A DNA stretch of 5,084 nt from Bacteroidales bacterium (GTDB lineage: Bacteria > Bacteroidota > Bacteroidia > Bacteroidales > FEN-979): contig JALNWE010000125.1 of assembly GCA_023231065.1 (NCBI GenBank), positions 1 to 5,084 on the forward strand, given 5' to 3'. How positions within the stretch are numbered: position 1 is the first letter of the stretch; every line of letters starts with the position of its first letter. The translations under genes and the position numbers were made by a program. This document shows, piece after piece, positions 1 to 5,084 of the stretch. Below the pieces are notes generated by a model. The model did no database searches, was not told where the DNA came from, and saw nothing but the letters and a program-made list of their open reading frames with translations.

Positions 1-98
1 ATAAAACGATACAGAATGACGAAAAACAGGGTAGAACCAAAATAAAAAATTAAAAACCAGAATAAAAAATGCCAGGTTCGTTTCAGAAATTTTCTCAT
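1..98 (-). CDS. N-terminus of a membrane-anchored protein, possibly MtgA-type peptidoglycan glycosyltransferase (partial)
   Basis: An open frame reads leftward from an ATG at 98-96 and runs off the window after 32 full codons. The peptide starts MRKFLKRTWHFLFWF and continues as an unbroken hydrophobic stretch to about residue 30, followed by Arg-Phe. That is a short basic cytoplasmic tail plus one membrane helix, seen directly. A perfect Bacteroidota -7 box (TACATTTG) lies 26 bases before the start on the same strand, which supports a real gene. From memory, monofunctional peptidoglycan glycosyltransferases (MtgA) begin in this way, with a basic tail, a Phe/Leu/Trp-rich helix and then Arg-Phe before the catalytic domain. 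No catalytic motif is visible here, so MtgA is only a guess; any single-pass N-terminally anchored protein would fit. There is no Shine-Dalgarno sequence, as at the other starts in the window. Confidence 0.55.
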   Translation of the reverse strand, partial: MRKFLKRTWHFLFWFLIFYFGSTLFFVILYRF

Positions 99-124
99 TG
101 TTAATAATCAAGTCAAACACCTTC

Positions 125-132
125 CAAATGTA
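125..132 (-). promoter_or_regulatory. Bacteroidota -7 box for the leftward gene
   Basis: Read on the minus strand this is TACATTTG, matching all six fixed bases of the Bacteroidota primary sigma -7 consensus TAnnTTTG. Transcription would begin near base 118, giving a leader of about 20 bases before the ATG at 98. No clear TTTG -33 element sits at the expected distance upstream, so the promoter rests on the -7 box and its placement. Confidence 0.5.
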
Positions 133-143
133 GGAAAAATTCT

Positions 144-151
144 TAATTTTG
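144..151 (+). promoter_or_regulatory. Bacteroidota -7 box for the lysine-degradation operon
   Basis: The sequence TAATTTTG matches all six fixed bases of the TAnnTTTG consensus. Transcription would start near base 158, leaving a leader of about 22 bases before the ATG at 181. A good -33 TTTG is not seen; the bases at the expected place (about 120-125) read CCTTCC. The box lies only 11 bases from the oppositely oriented box at 125-132, so the two promoters must share their upstream DNA. Confidence 0.5.
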
Positions 152-180
152 CCTGTCTTTAATAAACCAACTCTTTTACT

Positions 181-1485
181 ATGAGTAACTACATCGGAAT
201 CCGTATCGAAGATAAGTATGAAATGGAAAGAAGGGCTCCGCTAACCCCGGCGCATGTAGCCCGACTGATCAAACAAAAAAAACTGGATATCGTCGTCGAA
301 TCCTCTGAGAAACGCGTTTTTAAAGATGAAGAATATCTCAGGGCCGGCGCTGAAGTATCCGATAACCTGAAGAAATGTTCCGTTATATTCGGGGTGAAAG
401 AAATCCCCATTCCAAGCTTTGAACCGGAAAAAACCTATGTCTTTTTTTCCCACGTGATAAAGGGTCAGAAATATAATATGCCCATGCTTCGACACATGAT
501 GGAATTGAAGTGCAACCTGATCGACTATGAACGTGTTGTTGATGAACAAGGGAAAAGATTGATATTTTTTGGTCGTTATGCTGGAATGGCCGGGATGATC
601 AATTCGCTTTGGGCGCTGGGTTTACGATTAAAAGATGAAGGTTATCCAACCAACCTGGCACGCATAAAACAGGCACGGTATTATCATTCGTTGAAAGAAG
701 CAAAAGATGATATTTCTGCAATTGGCCAGTTGATCGCGGAAAATGGGATCCCTCCTGAATTTCGTCCATTTGTGATCGGTTTTACCGGCTATGGAAATGT
801 ATCACAGGGAGCCCAGGAAATCTGCGGGTTCCTTCCGATAAAGGAAATATCCCCTGAAAAATTCATCGCGCTCCATCAACGTAAAAAATTACCGGATAAC
901 CTGATCTATAAAGTGGTTTTTAAAGAAGAGGACCTGGTTGAACATGTCGATGGGGTCCCCTTCGATCTTCATGATTATTATGCTAATCCCCATCAATACA
1001 GGAGCAAATTTGAAAAGTATATTCCCCACCTGTCGATGCTGATCAACTGTATTTATTGGGATGAACGCTATCCAAGACTGATCACAAAATCATATCTGAA
1101 AAAGTTATTTAATAAAGAAAACCCACGGTTGAAAGTGATCGGCGACATCAGTTGTGATGTGGAGGGTTCCATCGAATGTACCATGAAACCCGCGAAAATC
1201 GAAGAACCTTTATTCGTTTATGATCCCGATAAAGAAACCATTTCCGACGGGCATCAGGGCAAAGGAATGTTGGTTATGGCAGTCGATATTTTACCGGCTG
1301 AAATACCACGCGATTCATCAAATGGATTTGGCGATGTACTGGTGAATTTCGTTAAACCGATCGCGGATGCTGACTTTTCAGTCCATTTCGATGATCTTGA
1401 ATTGCCTCGTCCCATAAAAAAAGGGCTCATCCTGCACAACGGAGAGTTGACACCTGAATTCAAATACATTGAACAATATCTATAA
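181..1485 (+). CDS. Lysine-ketoglutarate reductase (saccharopine-forming), AASS N-terminal-half type
   Basis: This is predicted to condense L-lysine with 2-oxoglutarate, using NAD(P)H, to give saccharopine, the first step of saccharopine-route lysine breakdown in the cytoplasm. The 434 residues match the N-terminal LKR half of animal and plant AASS along their length, and the fold is that of the alanine dehydrogenase/transhydrogenase family. Visible motifs are ERRAPLTP (16-23), GVKEIP (71-76), FFSHVIKGQ (88-96), LIDYE (113-117), FGRYAGMAGMI (130-140), the nucleotide loop TGYGNVSQGAQ (202-212), INCIYWDERYPRL (288-300) and ISCDVEGSIECT (323-334). Lys73 and His91 sit where the catalytic Lys77/His96 pair lies in yeast Lys1, by pattern and spacing. 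The ATG at 181 is chosen because the conserved ERRAP motif follows at the usual distance. The protein ends at the point where AASS enters its interdomain linker. The partner dehydrogenase gene starts 22 bases downstream. Automatic annotation may call it alanine dehydrogenase; the LKR-specific motifs argue against that. Confidence 0.9.
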   Translation: MSNYIGIRIEDKYEMERRAPLTPAHVARLIKQKKLDIVVESSEKRVFKDEEYLRAGAEVSDNLKKCSVIFGVKEIPIPSFEPEKTYVFFSHVIKGQKYNMPMLRHMMELKCNLIDYERVVDEQGKRLIFFGRYAGMAGMINSLWALGLRLKDEGYPTNLARIKQARYYHSLKEAKDDISAIGQLIAENGIPPEFRPFVIGFTGYGNVSQGAQEICGFLPIKEISPEKFIALHQRKKLPDNLIYKVVFKEEDLVEHVDGVPFDLHDYYANPHQYRSKFEKYIPHLSMLINCIYWDERYPRLITKSYLKKLFNKENPRLKVIGDISCDVEGSIECTMKPAKIEEPLFVYDPDKETISDGHQGKGMLVMAVDILPAEIPRDSSNGFGDVLVNFVKPIADADFSVHFDDLELPRPIKKGLILHNGELTPEFKYIEQYL

Positions 1486-1507
1486 TCTAACTATAAAAAC
1501 ATTTTAT

Positions 1508-2845
1508 ATGAAAAAAGTCTTAATTCTCGGAGCCGGAATGGTGGTAAAACCGATTGTTACCCATTTACTGGATAAAGGAATGCAGGTCACGGTAGCTACC
1601 CGTACAAAATCAAAAGCAGATGAAATGATCAAAGGGCATCCCAATGGAAATGCAATAGCCTGGACAATCGAAGATCATGACGGATTGGATAAAATGGTCT
1701 CCCAACACGACCTGACTGTTTCCCTCCTTCCTTATGTTCATCATGTGATGGTTGCAAAATGTTGCATAAAGAACAAGAAGGATATGGTTACAACTTCTTA
1801 TGCGAAGCCGGAGATGCGTGCCCTTGATGCTGAGGCTAAAGCTGCGGGCATTATTATCTCTAACGAAATGGGGCTTGATCCCGGGATCGATCACATGTCG
1901 GCCATGCGTATTATCCATCATGTTCACGATAAGGGAGGCGCAATCCAGGAATTTTATTCCTTGTGTGGCGCATTACCTGGCCCTGAAGCGACAGACAACC
2001 CTTTCAAATATAAGTTTTCATGGAGCCCGAAAGGGGTGGTTATGGCAGGGAATAATGATGCCCGTTTTCTGAAGCATGGTAAGGTTATCGATATCCCGAC
2101 AGAGGATCTGTTTAAAAAACCTTTCCAGGTCGATTTCCCACAAGTCGGCGTGCTCGATGTTTATCCCAACCGCGACTCCATTGCTTATCGTGAAATATAT
2201 GGAATTCCCGAAGTCAATACTATCTTCAGGGGGACTTTCCGCTACCCGGGTTGGTGTGAAACGCTGGATGTGATCAAACGCCTCAACCTGATCTCTTACG
2301 ATAAGGTTGATATGGAAGGTCTGACTTATGCCGGGTTAATGGCGCGGCAAATTGGAGCTAAATTTCCATCTGATATTAAAAAAGCAGTCTCGGTTTACCT
2401 GAAAATGCCTGCCGATGCATACGCAATCAAAGCGATTGAATGGCTGGGATTATTTGAAAATAAACCCATGGGCCGCAAATTAGATTCAACATTTGAAGTG
2501 ACCTCCGACCTCATGATCGGGAAAATGGGCCTGGGATTGCACGAACGCGACATGGTTGTCATGCAGCACATTTTCCTGGCTGCTTATCCCGATGGCAAAA
2601 AAGAAGTTATCCGTTCACGCATGCTGGATTTCGGTACTTTGGCCACCGATACTTCCATTGCCCGTACCGTTGCTTTGCCAGCTGCCATCGGAGTGGAATT
2701 AATATTGAATGGTCAGATTAAAGTAAAAGGTGTCCATGTGCCTGTCGTCCCCGAAATCTATAATCCAGTTCTGGATCAGCTCGAAAAATTAGGGATTAAA
2801 ATGACCGAGGAATACGGACTCCCTCTGACAGAGATGATGAAATGA
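1508..2845 (+). CDS. Saccharopine dehydrogenase (L-glutamate-forming), AASS C-terminal-half / Lys9 type
   Basis: This is predicted to split saccharopine oxidatively into L-glutamate and 2-aminoadipate 6-semialdehyde, following the reductase encoded just upstream. The 445 residues start with a Rossmann strand and loop, KKVLILGAGMVVKP (2-15). Next come the second strand VTVATRTKSKA (27-37), SLLPYVHH (72-79), SNEMGLDPGIDHM (118-130), CGALPGPEATDNPFKYKFSW (153-172, saccharopine-binding region), VYPNRDSIAYREIYGIP (218-234), FRGTFRYPGW (240-249) and AIEWLGLF (309-316). These match the SDH half of AASS and fungal Lys9 saccharopine reductase. The frame opens further upstream at a TTG (1469) overlapping the reductase gene. 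The ATG at 1508 is preferred because it places the Rossmann strand right at the N-terminus, as in the family. The spacer after the previous stop is 22 bases with no promoter or Shine-Dalgarno sequence, so co-transcription is likely. Arg32 after the second strand suggests NADP(H) use (inference). Confidence 0.92.
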   Translation: MKKVLILGAGMVVKPIVTHLLDKGMQVTVATRTKSKADEMIKGHPNGNAIAWTIEDHDGLDKMVSQHDLTVSLLPYVHHVMVAKCCIKNKKDMVTTSYAKPEMRALDAEAKAAGIIISNEMGLDPGIDHMSAMRIIHHVHDKGGAIQEFYSLCGALPGPEATDNPFKYKFSWSPKGVVMAGNNDARFLKHGKVIDIPTEDLFKKPFQVDFPQVGVLDVYPNRDSIAYREIYGIPEVNTIFRGTFRYPGWCETLDVIKRLNLISYDKVDMEGLTYAGLMARQIGAKFPSDIKKAVSVYLKMPADAYAIKAIEWLGLFENKPMGRKLDSTFEVTSDLMIGKMGLGLHERDMVVMQHIFLAAYPDGKKEVIRSRMLDFGTLATDTSIARTVALPAAIGVELILNGQIKVKGVHVPVVPEIYNPVLDQLEKLGIKMTEEYGLPLTEMMK

Positions 2846-2900
2846 GAAGATAGCATTGCCTGATTCTTATTTTTTTCATTCTTAATTATTAATTATTTTT

Positions 2901-3800
2901 ATGGGTATCGGTGAAATTATTGTAATCGTAATCCTTGCGATTGTGTTGTTCGCTGTTTTCAGTATGCGTAAAAAACCTTCGGGGCAGGATCCCCGTTCAT
3001 CCACACCGCCTGGAAATAATGGACAATCAAATGATTTCACTGGTACAAATCCATCATATCAGTCAAATTCCGGATTCAGGAAAAAATCAGGTTATGCCAA
3101 ATGGGTAGGAGGGGGATTGGGCTGGGTTTTTGGAGGCCCCATCGGCGCTATCCTGGGTGTCGCCCTCGGTTCGGTGTTTGATGGAATGAATGTTAATACA
3201 TCCGCTTACCGGGGGACTCCCCGTGGCGATTTTGCCATGAGCTTGCTTGTATTATCAGCAGCCGTGATGAAAGCTGACCGTAAAATTGTCAGGGCTGAAC
3301 TGGATTATGTCCGTGGCTTTTTTATCCAGCAATTTGGAGAGGAGGAAGGAAACCGGTTAATCCTGATGCTTCGTGAAATTCTGAAACAGGATATCAATGT
3401 CCAGGATGTATCGGCGCAGGTTGGGCAATATACCGATTATGCCGTGAGATTACAGCTCGTTCACTATCTCTTCGGTATCTGTGCAGCTGATGGGGATTTC
3501 CATGAAGATGAGGTCGAAATGGTTCGCGTCATCACGGGATTAATGGGTGTCTCTGCTGCCGACTTCGCTTCGATCCAGGCCATGTTCGTGAAAAGTTCCG
3601 GTTGGGCATATGACGTACTGGAAATCACTTCTTCGGCTACCGATGATGAAGTTAAGAAAGCATACCGTGAAATGGCCAAGAAACACCATCCTGATAAAGT
3701 AGCTAACCTGGGTGAAGATGTGAAAAAAGCAGCTACCGAGAAATTCCAGAAAATAAGCGCTGCTTATGAAGAGATAAAGCGGCAACGAGGGATGAAATAA
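2901..3800 (+). CDS. DjlA-like membrane co-chaperone: N-terminal helix, TerB-like domain, C-terminal J domain
   Basis: This is a probable membrane-bound J-domain co-chaperone that would stimulate DnaK ATPase at the inner membrane. Residues 4-20 form a strongly hydrophobic helix followed by MRKK. Residues 25-66 are a polar Pro/Ser/Asn/Gly-rich linker. Residues 68-94 are a second, glycine-rich hydrophobic segment ending in SVFDG, like the membrane segment of E. coli DjlA. Residues 108-230 look like a TerB domain, with acidic patches at KADRK (124-128) and AADGDFHEDE (195-204). Residues 236-296 are a J domain with the diagnostic His-Pro-Asp at 263-265 (KKHHPDKV), ending KRQRGMK much as DjlA ends KQQKGFK. 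At 299 residues it is longer than E. coli DjlA (271 by memory), the extra part being the first helix and linker. The start is the only ATG that includes the first helix. It lies 55 bases after the dehydrogenase gene, same strand, in AT-rich DNA; co-transcription is possible but not shown. No functional link to lysine breakdown is evident. Confidence 0.88.
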   Translation: MGIGEIIVIVILAIVLFAVFSMRKKPSGQDPRSSTPPGNNGQSNDFTGTNPSYQSNSGFRKKSGYAKWVGGGLGWVFGGPIGAILGVALGSVFDGMNVNTSAYRGTPRGDFAMSLLVLSAAVMKADRKIVRAELDYVRGFFIQQFGEEEGNRLILMLREILKQDINVQDVSAQVGQYTDYAVRLQLVHYLFGICAADGDFHEDEVEMVRVITGLMGVSAADFASIQAMFVKSSGWAYDVLEITSSATDDEVKKAYREMAKKHHPDKVANLGEDVKKAATEKFQKISAAYEEIKRQRGMK

Positions 3801-3812
3801 ATTGGGGGGAAA

Positions 3813-3847
3813 GGGATAAGCGATAGAAAATAAGAGATAGGAGATGG
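3813..3847. repeat. Degenerate tandem heptamer repeat, consensus GAGATAR, five copies
   Basis: Five consecutive 7-base units read GGGATAA, GCGATAG, AAAATAA, GAGATAG and GAGATGG. The AT at unit positions 4-5 is invariant, so Ts fall at 3817, 3824, 3831, 3838 and 3845, exactly seven bases apart. The array sits in the gap between two convergent genes and is flanked by G runs (3804-3809 and 3846-3850). The strand is strongly purine-biased, with 43 of 49 bases purine from 3804 to 3852. No inverted repeat is present. Its function, if any, is unknown. Confidence 0.6.
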
Positions 3848-3854
3848 GGGAATT

Positions 3855-4568
3855 TTAATTTTGCATAGATAGTTTTTCGAAAGGGATGTCCATTATTTCA
3901 TACTGATCCCATCTTTTAAAATCATAATGCCACCATTCGCTGGGCATTACTGTGAATCCATATTTCTGCATGACATCGATCAGGATCTGGCGATTGATCT
4001 TGGCTTTTTCTGATTTAGGAATATCTGAAACGGAGGCATGGATCGTAAAATCATCAAATTCCGTGGGCATTTCCAGCTCTTTTTGAGTGTTCAGGTTGAT
4101 CAGGGTCACATCCAAGGTACATCCCCTGTTGTGACGGGAGCCTTGCCATGGCGCTGCCACGAATAGGGTATCTTTAACCAGGTTCCAGAACATGAGGGTT
4201 GCGGAGTACGGGCGATAGGCATCATATATTTCCAGACCCATCCCACGGGTACGCAAATCGGCTTCCACATTTTTCAGGGCTTTTGCAACTGGTAAACATA
4301 AATAAGCTTTTGGTTCGGTATAGACCTGCTTTTTTGTGAAATTATTGGTGGTGGCATAACGGACGTCAAGCTTTATACCGGGGATATACTTCTCAAGATC
4401 AACCAACCTTCTGTTGCTATCTGCTTTCACCAGGCTGTCGTATGATTTTTGGGTTGATATGATACGAAGCCCAAAGGGATTGTTCCTGTCAGACTGGGCA
4501 TTCAGCATACCGGTAATACACGATAATAATAAAAAAAGAAATAGTTGAATTTTATGATTTGAGCTCAT
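3855..4568 (-). CDS. Exported D-alanyl-D-alanine dipeptidase, VanX/DdpX family (peptidase M15D)
   Basis: This is predicted to be a zinc dipeptidase cutting D-Ala-D-Ala, acting outside the cytoplasm, probably in recycling or turnover of peptidoglycan-derived dipeptide. The 237-residue protein has a signal peptide (1-24, hydrophobic core 8-20, likely cut after LNA before Gln25). The catalytic domain shows LDVRYATTNNF (67-77), DAYRPYSA (116-123), GSRHNRGCTLDVTL (143-156) and EWWHYDF (211-217). Zinc ligands would be His146, Asp153 and His214, with Glu211 as catalytic base and Arg119 matching VanX Arg71. The spacings equal those of VanX (His116, Asp123, Glu181, His184). Cys17 after LLS could form a weak lipobox, but the Ala-Gln site looks more typical for this phylum. 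Cys150 beside the zinc site, where many relatives have a small residue, is slightly odd. No VanH or D-Ala-D-Lac ligase gene is nearby, so glycopeptide resistance is not implied. It converges with the DjlA-like gene and diverges from the flavin oxidoreductase gene. Confidence 0.9.
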   Translation of the reverse strand: MSSNHKIQLFLFLLLSCITGMLNAQSDRNNPFGLRIISTQKSYDSLVKADSNRRLVDLEKYIPGIKLDVRYATTNNFTKKQVYTEPKAYLCLPVAKALKNVEADLRTRGMGLEIYDAYRPYSATLMFWNLVKDTLFVAAPWQGSRHNRGCTLDVTLINLNTQKELEMPTEFDDFTIHASVSDIPKSEKAKINRQILIDVMQKYGFTVMPSEWWHYDFKRWDQYEIMDIPFEKLSMQN

Positions 4569-4583
4569 TTTTTCGTTTTTTTG

Positions 4584-4591
4584 TAAAAGTA
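4584..4591 (-). promoter_or_regulatory. Possible -7 box for the dipeptidase gene
   Basis: On the minus strand this reads TACTTTTA, five of six fixed bases of TAnnTTTG, and its last base lies 16 bases before the ATG. It would give a very short leader of about 9 bases. No -33 element is seen. In DNA this AT-rich such a match may be chance, so it is only a candidate. No comparable box for the divergent rightward gene was found in the 51-base gap. Confidence 0.25.
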
Positions 4592-4619
4592 AAAAATATC
4601 AGTGAATTCAGTAATTAGT

Positions 4620-5084
4620 ATGAATAACATTTTATTTACTCCTGCAAAACTTGGGAATCTCGTATTGCGTAACCGGTCAATCCGATCAGCTGCATTTGAA
4701 GGGATGTGCCCAGGGAATCATGTTTCACCGGAACTTGTAGCTTACCATAAAGCGGTCGCTGCTGGTGGTATCGGAATGACAACCGTAGCCTATTCTGCTG
4801 TTTCTCAAAGCGGCTTATCGTTTGATCATCAACTCTGGCTCAGAAAAGAGGAGGTTCCGGCATTGCGTGTACTTACCGATGCGGTTCACAACGAAGGAGC
4901 TGCCGTGGCTGTTCAGCTTGGCCATTGCGGACTGATGGCGAAAAAAGCCGTCTCGGGCGGAGTTTGTCTTGCCCCAACCGGACGTTTTAACCTGTTTGGG
5001 CCTACCTGGTCAAGAACCCTTACAGTGGAAGAGATAAAATCCATCATCCGCGATTTCGGGATTGCGGTAAACACTGCCCGTGAA
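4620..5084 (+). CDS. Old Yellow Enzyme family NADH:flavin oxidoreductase (partial, 3' end outside window)
   Basis: An open frame from the ATG at 4620 stays open for 155 codons to the window edge. The start MNNILFTPAKLGNLVLRNRS is the classic opening of Old Yellow Enzyme family TIM barrels, which bind FMN and reduce activated double bonds or related substrates with NAD(P)H. Further family marks are RSAAFEGM (22-29), HKAVAAGGIGMTTVAYSAVS (43-62), the barrel strand AVAVQLGHCG (95-104) with FMN/substrate-region Gln99 and His102, and LAPTG (117-121) followed by LTVEEIKSIIRDF (134-146) before the next strand. Substrate-binding residues and any C-terminal FeS and pyridine-nucleotide domains, as in 2,4-dienoyl-CoA reductase, lie beyond the edge. 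It therefore cannot be said whether this is the short or the long form, and the substrate is unknown. The start is 51 bases from the divergently read dipeptidase gene, with no Shine-Dalgarno sequence. Confidence 0.88.
   Translation, partial: MNNILFTPAKLGNLVLRNRSIRSAAFEGMCPGNHVSPELVAYHKAVAAGGIGMTTVAYSAVSQSGLSFDHQLWLRKEEVPALRVLTDAVHNEGAAVAVQLGHCGLMAKKAVSGGVCLAPTGRFNLFGPTWSRTLTVEEIKSIIRDFGIAVNTARE

Noticed and set aside
35..70. Near-direct repeat AACCAAAATAAAAAAT / AACCAGAATAAAAAAT with 20-base period.
   Set aside because: It lies inside the Phe/Leu/Trp-rich membrane helix of the leftward gene, where TTT- and TTA-rich codons readily give such similarity; the two copies are in different frames.
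189..549. Minus-strand open frames of 73 and 102 codons inside the reductase gene.
   Set aside because: They are antisense shadows of a well-matched coding sequence, with no start context or recognisable domain.
1469..1507. Upstream extension of the saccharopine dehydrogenase from a TTG, overlapping the reductase gene.
   Set aside because: The 13 extra residues precede the Rossmann strand, have no family counterpart and begin with a weak codon, whereas an ATG at 1508 puts the strand at the N-terminus.
1800..2273. Two plus-strand open frames of 90 and 65 codons inside the dehydrogenase gene.
   Set aside because: They are shifted-frame shadows of a strongly conserved enzyme and resemble no protein family.
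2846..2900. Possible terminator after the dehydrogenase gene, with a T-rich run at 2867-2877, and possible -7 box TATTTTTT at 2868-2875.
   Set aside because: The only stem is about four base pairs (AGAA/TTCT) with a long loop, and the box matches five of six bases in T-rich DNA; neither is distinguishable from chance.
3801..3854. Bidirectional hairpin terminator between the convergent genes.
   Set aside because: The gap is almost all purine on one strand, so it cannot fold into a stem within one transcript.
3855..4568. Vancomycin resistance determinant.
   Set aside because: Only the VanX-family dipeptidase is present; it is exported, and no VanH, D-Ala-D-Lac ligase or VanRS-like genes accompany it in the window.

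Overview
The window most likely comes from the chromosome of a Bacteroidota (Bacteroidetes) bacterium. The signs are AT-rich gaps between genes, coding DNA of moderate GC, and no Shine-Dalgarno sequence before any of the six visible starts. Two perfect matches to the Bacteroidota -7 promoter box TAnnTTTG are present, and the exported protein has a signal peptide ending in Asn-Ala-Gln. No insertion sequence, tRNA, rRNA, CRISPR array or phage gene is visible. It reads as ordinary, tightly packed core chromosome.

Layout: (1) bases 1-98, minus strand: the first 32 codons of a gene running off the left edge, with a basic N-terminus and one membrane helix; a peptidoglycan glycosyltransferase of the MtgA type is a tentative guess. 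(2) 99-180: a short divergent promoter region with two back-to-back -7 boxes. (3) 181-1485 and 1508-2845, plus strand: a two-gene operon for the saccharopine route of lysine breakdown. The first gene matches the lysine-ketoglutarate reductase half, and the second the saccharopine dehydrogenase half, of the fused animal and plant enzyme AASS (LKR/SDH). (4) 2901-3800, plus: a DjlA-like membrane co-chaperone with a TerB-like domain and a C-terminal J domain. (5) 3801-3854: a convergent gap holding a degenerate tandem heptamer repeat. (6) 3855-4568, minus: an exported D-Ala-D-Ala dipeptidase of the VanX/DdpX family (peptidase M15D). (7) 4569-4619: a short divergent gap. (8) 4620-5084, plus: the first 155 codons of an Old Yellow Enzyme family flavin oxidoreductase, cut by the right edge.

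The two lysine genes should act in sequence: lysine plus 2-oxoglutarate gives saccharopine, which is then split to aminoadipate semialdehyde plus glutamate. The dehydrogenase that would complete aminoadipate formation is not in the window. The dipeptidase, and the left-edge gene if it is MtgA, both concern peptidoglycan, but they are not adjacent and no operon links them. I see no convincing new multi-gene system. The items most worth a second look are the split LKR/SDH pair, the paired divergent promoter boxes, the topology of the DjlA-like protein and the heptamer repeat.
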